Positions 27,426 through 37,811 of a DNA stretch of 64,000 bases are shown piece by piece. Below the pieces are notes generated by a model. The model was not told the DNA's origin. It searched no databases and worked only from the letters and a program-made list of their open reading frames with translations. A program made the position numbers and the translations under genes. Source of the stretch: Bovifimicola ammoniilytica (GTDB lineage Bacteria > Bacillota > Clostridia > Lachnospirales > Lachnospiraceae); the NCBI RefSeq assembly GCF_025567085.1, contig NZ_JAOQJN010000005.1, positions 62,001 to 126,000 of the forward strand, written 5' to 3'. Positions within the stretch are counted from its first letter, which is position 1. Each line of letters opens with the position of its first letter.

Positions 27426-30400
27426 ATGAAAAAGAAAAAGATTTTTTTTAAAACCGCTAAAAAAACAATAGCATTTATGTTAGCGGTGTCTACCTTTGTA
27501 TTAAATGGTTATGGGTTAGACTTTTACAAGCAGAAAGCTAATGTAGTTAAGGCTGAGGCAGCATCGACAGATGTACTGTCAGGTAAAGACAGAAATGTTA
27601 TATTTGCAAATTCAAGAACGGATTTTCGTGATGAATCCATTTATTTTGCAATGGTTACCAGATATTATAATGGTGATGAAAGTAATGACGTTCAGTGCTG
27701 GGATGGAACACAGTATAATTTGAACGATCCAGCCTGGAGGGGCGATTTTAAGGGACTTATTGAAAAACTGGATTATATTAAAGCGTTAGGCTTTACAGCA
27801 ATATGGATTACACCAGTTGTAGAGAATTGCAGTGGTTATGATTATCATGGTTATCATGCAATTAACTTCAGCAAAGTTGATCCAAGATATGAATCAGATG
27901 ATTGTACATATCAGGATTTGATAGATGCAGTACATGCAAGAGGAATGAAGATTATTCAGGACGTTGTATTTAACCATACAGGTAACTTTGGTGAAGCAAA
28001 TCTGATACCAATGTTTAACAAAGAGGGTGATTTAAGTTCACCTGATTGTTTACAGGTTATTGAAGGTTCAGGCTTACCAAGTAATTATAATAGCTTAACA
28101 CCTGCAGCTCAATACGCAGCAAGACTTGCGCTTATGAAGAATACTGATGGTGTGAATCATGATGTTAATAATCTATATCACCATTATGGTAATTTTAACT
28201 GGGATGATTATACATGTCAGATAGCACAGATAGCCGGTGACTGTGTAGATTTAAATACAGAGAATCCGATAGTATATAATTATCTTGTAGATGCATATTC
28301 TAAATATATTGATATGGGTGTTGATGGCTTCAGAGTAGATACAGTAAGACATATCAGCCGACTTACATTCAATAAAGTATTTAATGATGCATTTATGAAG
28401 GCAGGAAAGAGAAACGGTAAAGACTTCTATATGTTTGGAGAGGTATGTACAAGAGATAATGGTAATTATTGGTACAGACAGTCTCCATCTATGTCAACAC
28501 CATACTATACATGGAAGGAATCAAAGGATTATGAATGGAGTGATACCGATTGGGAGGTAAACTACAATTCAGCAATTCAGGCAACAAAGGATAATGCAGA
28601 TAATATAGACGAACAGCCAACAAGCCAGAATGCATTATTAAATGGAAATACATATCATACACCTGATTATAGCGAATTTTCAGGATTAAATGTTATTGAC
28701 TTCCCAATGCATTGGTCATTTAAAACAGCACAAAATGCTTTCTCAGTAGCTGTAAATGGTGATAAATACTATAATGATGCTACATGGAATGTTACATATG
28801 TAGATTCACATGATTATGCCCCTGACGGAGCTCCAGAGGATAAAAGATTTGATCAGCCTCAGGATACATGGGCAGAAAACCTTTCATTAATGTTTACATT
28901 CAGAGGTATTCCTTGTATTTACTATGGTACAGAGACAGAATTCCAGAAAGGCGCAGTTATTGATAAAGGTCCAAATATTGCACTTGCAGAAACAGGACGT
29001 GCATATTATGGAGATAATATTGAAGGAACAGTTACATCAGTTGGATTTGGTGAATATGGTAATGTAAGTGGTGCAGTAGGTGATACATTAAAGCATCCAT
29101 TATCACAGCACATCCAGAGATTAAACAGACTTCGTCAGGCAATACCTGCTCTTAGAAAAGGTCAGTATTCAACAGAAGGATGTTCAGGTGAATTATCATT
29201 CAAGAGAAGATATACAGACGATAAAACAGATAGTTTTTGTCTTGTAAGTATTTCAGGGGATTCAACATTTACAGGAATTCCTAATGGTAAATATGTAGAC
29301 GCTGTTACAGGAACTGTTAAAAATGTAACTGATGGAACATTAACAGCTACTGTATCTGGAAAAGGTAATCTTGCAGTATATGTATTAGATACGAAAAAAA
29401 CTCCAGCACCAGGAAGAGTAATTACAAATGGTAAATATCTTACAGATGGTGGAAAAGAGGAATTAATTGAGCCAATTGAAATAAATGTAGTAAACCCTAC
29501 AAGCATAAAATTAAATAAAACTTCAGTATCATTATTAGAAGGAAATGTTGAGGCTGTTACAGCAACTGTAAGTCCAGCAGATGCAACATACAAGACAGTT
29601 TCATGGTCATCAAGTAATAATTCAGTAGCAACTGTTAGTGGTGGACGAATTACTGGTGTGGGAAAAGGTTCAGCAGTAATAACTGCTAAAACAGTTAACG
29701 GATTGACTGCAACGGTGAATGTTACAGTTTCAGAAAATCCTAATATAATTAAACCAACGGGAATTTCTGTGGATAAGACTTCTGTAATATTAGAGGAAGG
29801 AAACACAGAGAAGATAACAGCAACGGTTAGTCCGGCTAATGCAACAAATAAGACTGTTAAGTGGTCTTCGGATAATACACAGGTAGCAACTGTAAGTAAT
29901 GCAGGAATTATTACTGCTGTAAGAGATGGTTCAGCAAATATTACAGTAACTACATTTAATGGATATAAAGCTACGATAAAAGTATATGTAACAGCAAAGC
30001 AGATTCCGGTAATAACCAACGGCATATATTTCAAGAAGCCTGATGGATGGGGTTCTGATATTAATATATACATGTTTAGTGGTGACAAAGCAGTAGGTAA
30101 GGCGTGGCCAGGAAGTAAGATGTTAGATTTAGGCGATGGAATATATGGCTATGAATATACATCAACAGATAAAGAATTGATGATCATCTTTAATGATGGT
30201 AATGGAAATCAGACAGCAGATTTTGAATTTGTAAACAGTGGTTACTATGATGTAAGTGGATATATTAAGACGGTAGACACGAATGGTGTAGTATATGTCA
30301 AGTATGTGGATACCGAAGGTAATATATTAGATATTCAGAAATTGTCAGGAAAAACTGGTGAAAAATATTCATCAGAGGCAAAGACATTTAATGGATATAA

Positions 30401-31214
30401 ATTGCAGACAAAACCAGATAATGCAAGTGGAACATTCGGTGATAATACAATAGAAGTTATATACGTATATACAAAAACAACTTCAGATACAAAATCTGGC
30501 TGGGTAAATAAAGGAGATTATTGGTATTATTACGAAGATGGAAAAGTTGTAACTGGCTGGAAATCAATAAATGGCAAAAAGTATTACTTTAATACATCCG
30601 GAGTAATGCAGACCTCAAAATGGATAAGTGGACAATACTATGTTAATGCCGATGGAACAATGGCAATATCACAGTTAGTAGATAATAATAAATACTATGT
30701 AGATGCCAGTGGTAAATGGGTTAAGACAACAAAATGGCTTACAATTAACGGAAAATGGCATTATATAATATCAGGAAAAGTCCAGCAGTCTAAATGGGTT
30801 GAGATAAATAGCAAATGGTATTATTTCGATGCATCCGGAGTAATGCAGACTTCAAAATGGATTGGTGGAAAATATTATGTAAAAGCCGATGGAACAATGG
30901 CAGTTTCAACACTTGTTGACGGTGGAAAATATTATGTCGGTTCTGATGGTAAATGGATTAAATCTACAAAGTGGCTCAAGATAAATAGCAAATGGTATTA
31001 TATGATATCAGGAAAAATCCAGCAGTCTAAATGGGTTAACATAAACAGCAAATGGTATTATTTCGATGCATCTGGAGTAATGCAGACCTCAAAATGGATT
31101 GGCGGAAAATATTATGTAAAAGCCGATGGAACAATGGCAGTTTCACAGTGGGTTGACGGTGGAAAATATTATGTCGGTTCTGATGGTAAATGGATTAAAG
31201 GATATAAGAAATAG
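27426..31214 (+). CDS. Secreted GH13 alpha-amylase (tandem paralogue B) with Big_2, starch-binding, MucBP and cell-wall-binding modules
   Basis: A 1262-residue extracellular glycosidase, paralogue of the preceding gene with its own promoter (27355-27383). Signal peptide at residues ~1-42 (VVKAEAAS). GH13 domain (~50-590) with Asp305 (VDGFRVDTVRH), Glu339 (MFGEVC) and Asp463 (VDSHDYA). It carries a ~30-residue insertion (NKEGDLSSPDCLQ...) relative to paralogue A. Big_2 domains at ~687-770 and ~773-855, a starch-binding-like module at ~857-945, a MucBP domain at ~951-1020 and a longer CW region at ~1022-1262. Segments such as LSLMFTFRGIPC and RLRQAIPALRKGQYS are identical in the two paralogues. 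Expected to hydrolyse starch at the cell surface. Confidence 0.9.
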   Translation: MKKKKIFFKTAKKTIAFMLAVSTFVLNGYGLDFYKQKANVVKAEAASTDVLSGKDRNVIFANSRTDFRDESIYFAMVTRYYNGDESNDVQCWDGTQYNLNDPAWRGDFKGLIEKLDYIKALGFTAIWITPVVENCSGYDYHGYHAINFSKVDPRYESDDCTYQDLIDAVHARGMKIIQDVVFNHTGNFGEANLIPMFNKEGDLSSPDCLQVIEGSGLPSNYNSLTPAAQYAARLALMKNTDGVNHDVNNLYHHYGNFNWDDYTCQIAQIAGDCVDLNTENPIVYNYLVDAYSKYIDMGVDGFRVDTVRHISRLTFNKVFNDAFMKAGKRNGKDFYMFGEVCTRDNGNYWYRQSPSMSTPYYTWKESKDYEWSDTDWEVNYNSAIQATKDNADNIDEQPTSQNALLNGNTYHTPDYSEFSGLNVIDFPMHWSFKTAQNAFSVAVNGDKYYNDATWNVTYVDSHDYAPDGAPEDKRFDQPQDTWAENLSLMFTFRGIPCIYYGTETEFQKGAVIDKGPNIALAETGRAYYGDNIEGTVTSVGFGEYGNVSGAVGDTLKHPLSQHIQRLNRLRQAIPALRKGQYSTEGCSGELSFKRRYTDDKTDSFCLVSISGDSTFTGIPNGKYVDAVTGTVKNVTDGTLTATVSGKGNLAVYVLDTKKTPAPGRVITNGKYLTDGGKEELIEPIEINVVNPTSIKLNKTSVSLLEGNVEAVTATVSPADATYKTVSWSSSNNSVATVSGGRITGVGKGSAVITAKTVNGLTATVNVTVSENPNIIKPTGISVDKTSVILEEGNTEKITATVSPANATNKTVKWSSDNTQVATVSNAGIITAVRDGSANITVTTFNGYKATIKVYVTAKQIPVITNGIYFKKPDGWGSDINIYMFSGDKAVGKAWPGSKMLDLGDGIYGYEYTSTDKELMIIFNDGNGNQTADFEFVNSGYYDVSGYIKTVDTNGVVYVKYVDTEGNILDIQKLSGKTGEKYSSEAKTFNGYKLQTKPDNASGTFGDNTIEVIYVYTKTTSDTKSGWVNKGDYWYYYEDGKVVTGWKSINGKKYYFNTSGVMQTSKWISGQYYVNADGTMAISQLVDNNKYYVDASGKWVKTTKWLTINGKWHYIISGKVQQSKWVEINSKWYYFDASGVMQTSKWIGGKYYVKADGTMAVSTLVDGGKYYVGSDGKWIKSTKWLKINSKWYYMISGKIQQSKWVNINSKWYYFDASGVMQTSKWIGGKYYVKADGTMAVSQWVDGGKYYVGSDGKWIKGYKK

Positions 31215-31301
31215 TCTGATAATTTTAGCAAGGTGATTTAGAAACTGTTAGTATCAACTGACATAGACTAAGTAACAATAAAGCAAAATTAGAAATAATA
31301 A

Positions 31302-31342
31302 AGGCGATGAGAAGTCTGGTATATAGATTTTTCATCGCTTTT
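31302..31342 (+). terminator. Rho-independent terminator after the amylase cluster
   Basis: GCGATGA (31304-31310) pairs with TCATCGC (31332-31338), followed by TTTT. It is similar in wording to the terminator at 889-928. Confidence 0.7.
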
Positions 31343-31425
31343 ATGGTATAAAAGTATATAAGTATATAGATTGATATATAACTTAAAAATAGTAATACAT
31401 TTGGAAGATATGGGAGATGAAAAAT

Positions 31426-33309
31426 ATGAGAAACACAGTAGTGAGAATTATGAAATACATATTTATGGCAGCTATATTTGCGGGTACGTTATCAGTAAGC
31501 TTTTATAGTGGAAAATATGTGTGCGAAGCAGCAGAAGTTAATGATAATGAATTAGATAACAATGAAACCGGTATACAGGAGAAGCAATACATAAAAGATT
31601 TTACAATCAATACAGTTGATGCACCAAGGGTTGGTAATATTGCTCCGACTATTATTAGTAATTATAACAATATGTTTAAGATAACTGATGTGGAGTGGAA
31701 GTGCGAAGAAGATTCGGAATTCAAAGCAGGTGATGTATTTAATGGAAATTCTACATATACACTCATATTAAGACTTACCCCTAATGATAATTATGAATTC
31801 ACAACAGAAATGACAGATGGTGGATTAAAATATAATGGAAGCTATTTCGTATGGGTAAAGTACGACAATGTATCAGACAGAATGGAAGATAACAGTCTGG
31901 TTTTAGAAATAACATTTAAGACTGATAATGTAATCAAAGATTTATACTTTACACTTGATAAAGAAGTATGGACCAAATATATAATTGGACAATATGCAAC
32001 TAAGGCAAGTAAGCAGTTTGCTGATGAAGTAATTAATGTAGATAGCAAAGATAGTGACAGATATTGTATTGACAGGAATAATTCATTTCTTGGACAATTA
32101 AATAATTCATATATAAACTATAATCTGAAAGGAAGAATACTATTAGATGCGCAGTATGTGATGTGCATAACAGTTTTAAGAACAGGAGATTATACATTTG
32201 ACAGCATTACATCAGAGATGAATATTTATCTGAATGGTGAAAAAGTGGCAGTTAGAGATATCTCATATAATAGTAATTGGGATATGTATTACATATATAT
32301 CGATGCACCGGCTCCGGGAACAGGTGTCGTCGATTATGATATAAAAGTGAATAATGGAACAACTTATGATGATTTGAATAATGCAATATCCGTATCTGAA
32401 AAGGATAAATTAATTACATTGGTTGCAGATAATCCGGCAAAGGGTAAAGTGTTTGATAAATGGGTATGTTCAGATGGAAACGTGGTATTTAATGATGAAA
32501 ATAATGCAACAACTACATTTGTAATGCCTGATAATGATGTTGAGATAACAGCTGAATATAGATATGTTGATGAATCTATGATAATCGGATGGAAAGAGAT
32601 TGATGGTAAGATGTATCATTTTAACGAAGAAGGAATTATGGATACATCAAAGTGGATAGATAATAAATATTATGTCAAAGAAGATGGAGCGATGGCGGTT
32701 TCAGAAATAGTCGATAATGGAAACCATTATGTGGATTCACAGGGAAGATTTGTATATACTACAAAATGGGTTATGGCAGATAATGTGTGGTATTATGTGA
32801 TAACAGGTACAGTTCAGAAGAATAAATGGTTGGTGCAAGGTAAAAAGTGGTATTATTTTGGTTCAGATGGAGCAATGTTAACATCACAATGGCAAAAGAT
32901 AAATGGCAAATGGTACTATTTTGATGCAGATGGAGTAATGCAGACATCAAAATGGATTAGTGGCAAATATTATGTTAAATCTGATGGCACAATGGCGGTT
33001 TCAGGTTTTGTTGACTCTGGTAAATATTATGTAGATGCGAATGGCAGATGGATAAAGACTACAAAGTGGCTTAAAGTAAACAACAAGTGGCACTATATAG
33101 TTTCTGGCAGAGTCCAGATGTCTAAATGGCTTAATATAAATGGCAAATGGTACTATTTTGATGCAGATGGAGTAATGCAGACATCAAAATGGATTAGTGG
33201 AAAATATTATGTTAAGGCCGATGGAACAATGGCAATTTCTGAATGGGTTGATACAGGAAAATATTATGTCGGTGCCGATGGCAAATGGATTAAGGAATAT
33301 GGCAGATAA
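31426..33309 (+). CDS. Surface protein with A-B modules of unknown family, an InlB-type repeat and cell-wall-binding repeats
   Basis: A 627-residue exported protein. ATG 31426 (GGGAG nine bases upstream) is preferred; ATG 31417 is possible. Signal peptide at ~1-36 (CEAAEVN). Residues ~62-165 form a module, here called A (VEWKCEEDSEFKAGDVF...TPNDNYEF). Residues ~168-300 form a second module, B (LYFTLDKEVWTKY...MNIYLNGEKV...YNSNWDMYYI). Both recur in the 35631 protein. A divergent InlB B-repeat-like domain lies at ~305-383 (KGKVFDKWVCSDG...VMPDNDVEITAEY), then CW repeats from ~386 to the end. No catalytic motif seen; a binding or adhesion role is inferred. The next, broken, kinase gene starts inside its last codons. 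Confidence 0.75.
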   Translation: MRNTVVRIMKYIFMAAIFAGTLSVSFYSGKYVCEAAEVNDNELDNNETGIQEKQYIKDFTINTVDAPRVGNIAPTIISNYNNMFKITDVEWKCEEDSEFKAGDVFNGNSTYTLILRLTPNDNYEFTTEMTDGGLKYNGSYFVWVKYDNVSDRMEDNSLVLEITFKTDNVIKDLYFTLDKEVWTKYIIGQYATKASKQFADEVINVDSKDSDRYCIDRNNSFLGQLNNSYINYNLKGRILLDAQYVMCITVLRTGDYTFDSITSEMNIYLNGEKVAVRDISYNSNWDMYYIYIDAPAPGTGVVDYDIKVNNGTTYDDLNNAISVSEKDKLITLVADNPAKGKVFDKWVCSDGNVVFNDENNATTTFVMPDNDVEITAEYRYVDESMIIGWKEIDGKMYHFNEEGIMDTSKWIDNKYYVKEDGAMAVSEIVDNGNHYVDSQGRFVYTTKWVMADNVWYYVITGTVQKNKWLVQGKKWYYFGSDGAMLTSQWQKINGKWYYFDADGVMQTSKWISGKYYVKSDGTMAVSGFVDSGKYYVDANGRWIKTTKWLKVNNKWHYIVSGRVQMSKWLNINGKWYYFDADGVMQTSKWISGKYYVKADGTMAISEWVDTGKYYVGADGKWIKEYGR

Positions 33310-34237
33310 AACGAATATAATCCACAAAAAGAAAATGCTTCTTCTTGGACTTGCCGTTTTTATGGCCTATTTGTGCAGAATGTGTGATTTTGAATTTGAA
33401 ATATTCCAGTTAGCAGGATCTTTAAGAACATACATATACATCACAATATTTTATCTATGGGGCAGGTCTATTAAGAGAAGAATAATTCAGAAACAGGTTC
33501 AACACTATCTTATAAGTATAGCTGGACTTATGATATTCTGGATTATGATAAGAACAATAAAATATTTCATTGTAGACAATATAAATGCGTCAAGGTATCT
33601 GTGGTATATGTACCATATACCACTTTTAGGCATACCATTTTTAGGGCTTTTAACAGCAATGTCATTAGGTAAAGCTGAGGATTATAAATTGCCTGAATGG
33701 ACAGGAGCCCTATATATCCCGACTATTATAGCGATAGTATTTGTCCTGACAAATGACCTTCATCAGAAGATGTTTGCATTTCCGGAGAATGGAAGTGTAT
33801 GGTCGGATTCAAAGTATAGTTAAGCAACAGGATACGGAGTGGTAATGATATGGTGTATTGGTTGTGCTATAAGTGCATTAGTAATTATTGTGATAAAGTC
33901 CAGAGTCCCAAATACAAGAAAAATAATGTGGAGACCAATATTGCCACTTGTAATTTTATTTGTATATATGGGATTGTACATTTCGGAAGTTAATGGATTA
34001 AGAATAGTTTTAGGCGATATGACAGTATTTTGCTGCCTGTTCTTTACTGCAATATTTGAGAGCTGCATACAATGCGGGCTTATACAGTCAAATTCCAGAT
34101 ATGATAAATTATTTGAAATATCAACTATAGAGGCTAAGATTGTTGATAACGAAGGAAACGTATGTTATAAGTCAGATAATAACATTCATTACAACAGCGA
34201 TAATATAGAATTCAAAGTGAAATACCTGCCATTGTAA
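33299..34237 (+). pseudogene. Sensor kinase N-terminal fragment (multi-TM), broken by an in-frame stop
   Basis: ATG 33299 overlaps the end of the upstream gene. The frame reads through several membrane helices (LLLGLAVFMAYLCRM, YIYITIFYLWGRS, YLISIAGLMIFWIMI, IPTIIAIVFVLTND) to a TAA at 33821-33823. It then continues in the same frame (ATGYGVVMIWCIGCAISALV...) to 34237. The single stop falls in an otherwise uninterrupted seven-helix-type input domain, resembling Lachnospiraceae sensor kinases that read FAFP...WSD...Y..GYY at this point. After CGLIQSNSRYDKLFEIST the sequence degenerates and no kinase domain follows, so the gene is also truncated. Family identity is from memory of similar kinases. 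Confidence 0.65.
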
Positions 34238-35241
34238 GTGGACAACTATACGATATATTTGAAGAGCTAGATTATTACAGACATTTACATTTGACATATA
34301 AATTGTTTGCAAAAATAATAATTTTAATGATTAATTTTTTAATGGTCACATTATTAGGTGGGTTAAAAGCAAATGATAATATAACAATGAAGGGATGCAT
34401 GAGATATAAAAATAGAATTTTATTAAGCAGCACAGGATTATCCTGCTTATATGCGGCAACCATAATATGGTATGGCGTTAATCTGATTTATGGCATATAT
34501 AGATTATATAAGATACATAATATTAATAATAATCAGATAAATTCTAATTCTATAAAGGAAGGATTAGACAATCTGCCAAGTGGCATATGTTTTTTTGACA
34601 AATATGGAAAGGTAGTATTATGCAATCGTAAAATGCATGAATTAGGTAGAAGACTTATAGGGAGTAACGTTCAAAATCTTATGGAATTAGAAAATGCTTT
34701 AAATAATCCTCCAAATGATATTAAGTTAAAGAGAACTTCAAAAGATGAGTCAGGCGAAATGCAATTAACTATGCAGTATAATTCAGCGGATAATTCGGCA
34801 GAAGCGATATATGGAGAGAATATTTACATATTTTCTGAAAATGAAATATGGATTTTCGCAAAAGAAGAACTCGCGATAAAATGTAATGAAAAATATAGTC
34901 AGATTTTGGCAACAAATGTTACAGAAATCTATAAATCTATGATACAATTAGATGCAGATAATGAAAAACTTAAAGAAGACGTAAAAGCAAATCGTTTAAC
35001 TGTTGAAGTAACGAAGGACATTGTAAATGATGAGTCATTATATAGAAAAAATGCTATATGTTATTATAATATCCGTATTAGAAATAATGGTAAACAGCCT
35101 GATAAAAACATAATTGAAGGTGGAGGGTTATCGAATATAAGGCAGAAGCTAGAAGAAGCTGGTGGATATATGAAGATACAGAGTATACCGGAATTAATTA
35201 TAAATATTGGTTTGAAAACTTCTGATATGGGAAATGCATAA
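34238..35241 (+). pseudogene. Second sensor-kinase remnant: TM segments, PAS-like region and ATP-lid remnant
   Basis: In another frame from about 34240, IVSGQLYDIFEELDYYRHL leads into two hydrophobic helices (IIILMINFLMVTLLGG; LSSTGLSCLYAATIIWYGV). A PAS-like segment follows (LPSGICFFDKYGKVVLCNRKM). The end reads GGGLSNIRQKLEEAGGYMKI, which is the G2-box and terminal strands of a GHKL/HATPase_c domain. The middle of the kinase (His box, N-box, D-box) is missing: VTKDIVNDESLYRKNAIC joins almost straight to the lid. It therefore appears internally deleted. Together with the first fragment and the response-regulator stub it marks a dead two-component locus. Confidence 0.6.
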
Positions 35242-35371
35242 AAATGACAGAGCAGTAATTATAATGTGTTTTGCACGTAGTAAAACCGGCATAAACCTTA
35301 GATATAAATATTCAATGAAATTGTTTAAAGCAGAAATGAATAAAAAGCAATAATTTCAGAATGGAGACCGA

Positions 35372-35455
35372 ATGAAAAGAGTGCTTATAGTAGAAGACCA
35401 GAGATTTGCAAGAGACCACTTGGAAAATTGTGTAATTAAGAATAAAGACTATTAA
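35372..35455 (+). pseudogene. Response-regulator N-terminal stub
   Basis: ATG 35372 opens a 27-codon frame starting MKRVLIVEDQRFARDHLENC and ending at TAA 35453-35455. The VLIVEDQ start is the first beta-strand and acidic pair of a receiver domain. GGAGA precedes the start. Nothing of the remaining receiver or of an output domain follows, so it is a truncated relic of the partner of the upstream kinase fragments. Confidence 0.7.
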
Positions 35456-35630
35456 AACTGATAGGGTATTAATAGACTTTTTCTTATATAATACTCTATA
35501 TAGCATATACATTTGACAGGATAAGAGTAAATGGTATGAAAATTAATTGAGTTGAAGTTTTTTCGTGGAACTGTATGCATGAAACATGCAGGTTTATATG
35601 AATAATCGTTCGAAGACGAGGAGGAATTAT

Positions 35631-37616
35631 ATGAAAAAAAGATTAAGCAAATTAATGAGTTTTTTTCTGGCGTTAGCGATGATAATCGGGATATTACCGG
35701 CAATTGCACACGCAGAAGAAACAGAGAACGTGATTCTTAATGAAATTTATCTGACAATTGACAAATCAGCATGGACGCTATATCAGGTCGGACAGGATGC
35801 CATGGCAGCAGAAAGACAGCTGTTATGCGATGCATTGGATGTTGGAGAAGCAAATAAAGACATGTATAGTGTAGATATTCTTAATACAGCGTTAAAGTAT
35901 GTGGACGGTTCAAGTTCAGAGGCTGTGAAGGAAGGAGATGCGATTGAAGAAGGGAAAAAATACAGATGTCATTTTATAGTAGATCCTAAAAATCAATATA
36001 ATTTTAACAGGAATAAGAATAATATAACTGTATATTTAAATGGTGTAAAGGTGACACCTATTTTATTGAGTTACAACGAATACTGGAAATGTTACCGTAT
36101 TGAATTAGATATTCCTTTCGCACCGGCTGCACGTCCGGAAGCTATAAATATTACAGATTTTGAAATTGCTACAGGTAAAGTAAAAGCCGGTCGTACTTCT
36201 AAAACATCTATTGAGAGTAAAAACGTAGCATTTGAGATAAGCAAGTTAGAGTGGACTTGTGATAATGATTCAGAATTTAAAGCCGGAGATGTATTTAAAG
36301 AGAATTCTACATATAAACTGGCATTAACACTTACACCAAATAAAGGTTATAAATTTTCGGTTGATGATAAAACTAAAGAGTACAATGGTAAATATATAGT
36401 AAATGATACAAATTATAGTACTAGCAGCTGCAGAATGGATGGCTCTGATTTGATTCTTGAATATAAATTTAAAACGAATGCAATAACCAGAGATATTTAC
36501 CTGACGGTTGATTATTCTGCATGGAGTAAATTTAAGGAGGGTGCAGATGGTGGAGAAGCAGCTGACCAGTTTAAAAATGAGATAACAGGTGTAATTGCGA
36601 ATGATATTTATTATCTGAACATAGTGAACACACATTTAATTTATGTAGGAGATGGCAATTCATGGTATTTAGTTAAAGCCGGACATGTTATATCAAAAGA
36701 TGTGTGTTATATGATGAGATTTAGTGTAAGTCCAAGAAATGGACAGGTATTTGATGATAATTCGGAAAATATGAATGTGTACATCAACGGAACAAAAGTT
36801 GAAACGGAAGAACTTACGTATAATGAATACTGGGGCAACTATGTTATAGTAAAAGAAGTTCCGGTTAAACCAATGGAAGATGTCATACTTACCGGCTGGC
36901 AGAAAGTAGATGATAACTGGTATTATTATGATAAGACAGGTGTTAAACAGGTATCTAAATGGATTAAATCAGGAACAAAATGGTACTATGTAGATGCAAA
37001 CGGCGTAATGCAGACATCTAAATGGATAAATGGAAACTACTATGTGAAAGCCGACGGAACAATGGCAATCTCAGAATTTGTCGACAAAGGTAATTATTAT
37101 GTTGGTAAAGACGGCAAATGGGATAAAGGAACTAAGTGGATTAAGTCAGGTGGTAAATGGTATTATATAGTATCAGGTAAAGTTCAGAAGTCAAAATGGA
37201 TGCAGATAGGCAAGAAATGGTACCACTTTAATAAAGACGGCATAATGGAGACATCTAAATGGATAGGCGGAAACTATTACGTAAAAGCTGATGGAACAAT
37301 GGCAATCTCAGAATTTGTCGACAAAGGTAATTATTATGTTGGTAAAGATGGCAAATGGGATAAAGGAACTAAGTGGCTTAAGTCAGGCGATAAATGGTAT
37401 TATATAGTATCAGGTAAAGTTCAGAAGTCAAAATGGGTACAGATAAGTAAGAAATGGTATCATTTTGATAAAGACGGCATAATGGAGACATCTAAATGGA
37501 TAAGCGGAACATATTATGTAAAAGCTGACGGAACGATGGCAATTTCGGAATGGGTTGACGGTGGTAAATACTATGTTGGCTCTGATGGAAAATGGATTAA
37601 AGGATATAAGAAATAG
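35631..37616 (+). CDS. Surface protein with B-A-B modules of unknown family and cell-wall-binding repeats
   Basis: A 661-residue exported protein. ATG 35631 has GAGGAGG upstream; an in-frame ATG at 35586 lacks a site. Signal peptide at ~1-28 (AIAHAEE). Residues ~32-160 form a B module (IYLTIDKSAWTLY...ITVYLNGVKV...YNEYWKCYRI). Residues ~165-285 form an A module (LEWTCDNDSEFKAGDVF...TPNKGYKF). Residues ~287-410 form a second B module (IYLTVDYSAWSKF...MNVYINGTKV...YNEYWGNYVI). CW repeats run from ~420 to the end in two long, very similar blocks. It shares the A and B modules with the 31426 protein; the two genes flank the dead two-component locus. Function unknown; extracellular binding is inferred. 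Confidence 0.75.
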   Translation: MKKRLSKLMSFFLALAMIIGILPAIAHAEETENVILNEIYLTIDKSAWTLYQVGQDAMAAERQLLCDALDVGEANKDMYSVDILNTALKYVDGSSSEAVKEGDAIEEGKKYRCHFIVDPKNQYNFNRNKNNITVYLNGVKVTPILLSYNEYWKCYRIELDIPFAPAARPEAINITDFEIATGKVKAGRTSKTSIESKNVAFEISKLEWTCDNDSEFKAGDVFKENSTYKLALTLTPNKGYKFSVDDKTKEYNGKYIVNDTNYSTSSCRMDGSDLILEYKFKTNAITRDIYLTVDYSAWSKFKEGADGGEAADQFKNEITGVIANDIYYLNIVNTHLIYVGDGNSWYLVKAGHVISKDVCYMMRFSVSPRNGQVFDDNSENMNVYINGTKVETEELTYNEYWGNYVIVKEVPVKPMEDVILTGWQKVDDNWYYYDKTGVKQVSKWIKSGTKWYYVDANGVMQTSKWINGNYYVKADGTMAISEFVDKGNYYVGKDGKWDKGTKWIKSGGKWYYIVSGKVQKSKWMQIGKKWYHFNKDGIMETSKWIGGNYYVKADGTMAISEFVDKGNYYVGKDGKWDKGTKWLKSGDKWYYIVSGKVQKSKWVQISKKWYHFDKDGIMETSKWISGTYYVKADGTMAISEWVDGGKYYVGSDGKWIKGYKK

Positions 37617-37649
37617 ACAAAAGATATTAATATAATTATTAAAATATCA

Positions 37650-37691
37650 AAGGACTATTAACATATTTTAAATGATATGTTAATGGTCCTT
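37650..37691 (+). terminator. Terminator hairpin
   Basis: A 17-bp stem: AAGGACTATTAACATAT (37650-37666) pairs with 37675-37691 with one wobble pair. A weak T-rich tail follows. Confidence 0.65.
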
Positions 37692-37811
37692 GTCAGTTAT
37701 ATAAGGTTACGTTGCTGAAAGAATAATTTATACTAAAGTTTGACTTGAATTATTTGTTAATCCCAGTAAAATATATTATGAATAACATTGAGTTAAAGGA
37801 GAATTAGAAAC

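Noticed and set aside
33197..33298. Upstream extension of the kinase fragment into the preceding gene
   Set aside because: It is out of frame within the CW repeats of the surface gene; ATG 33299 is the sensible start.
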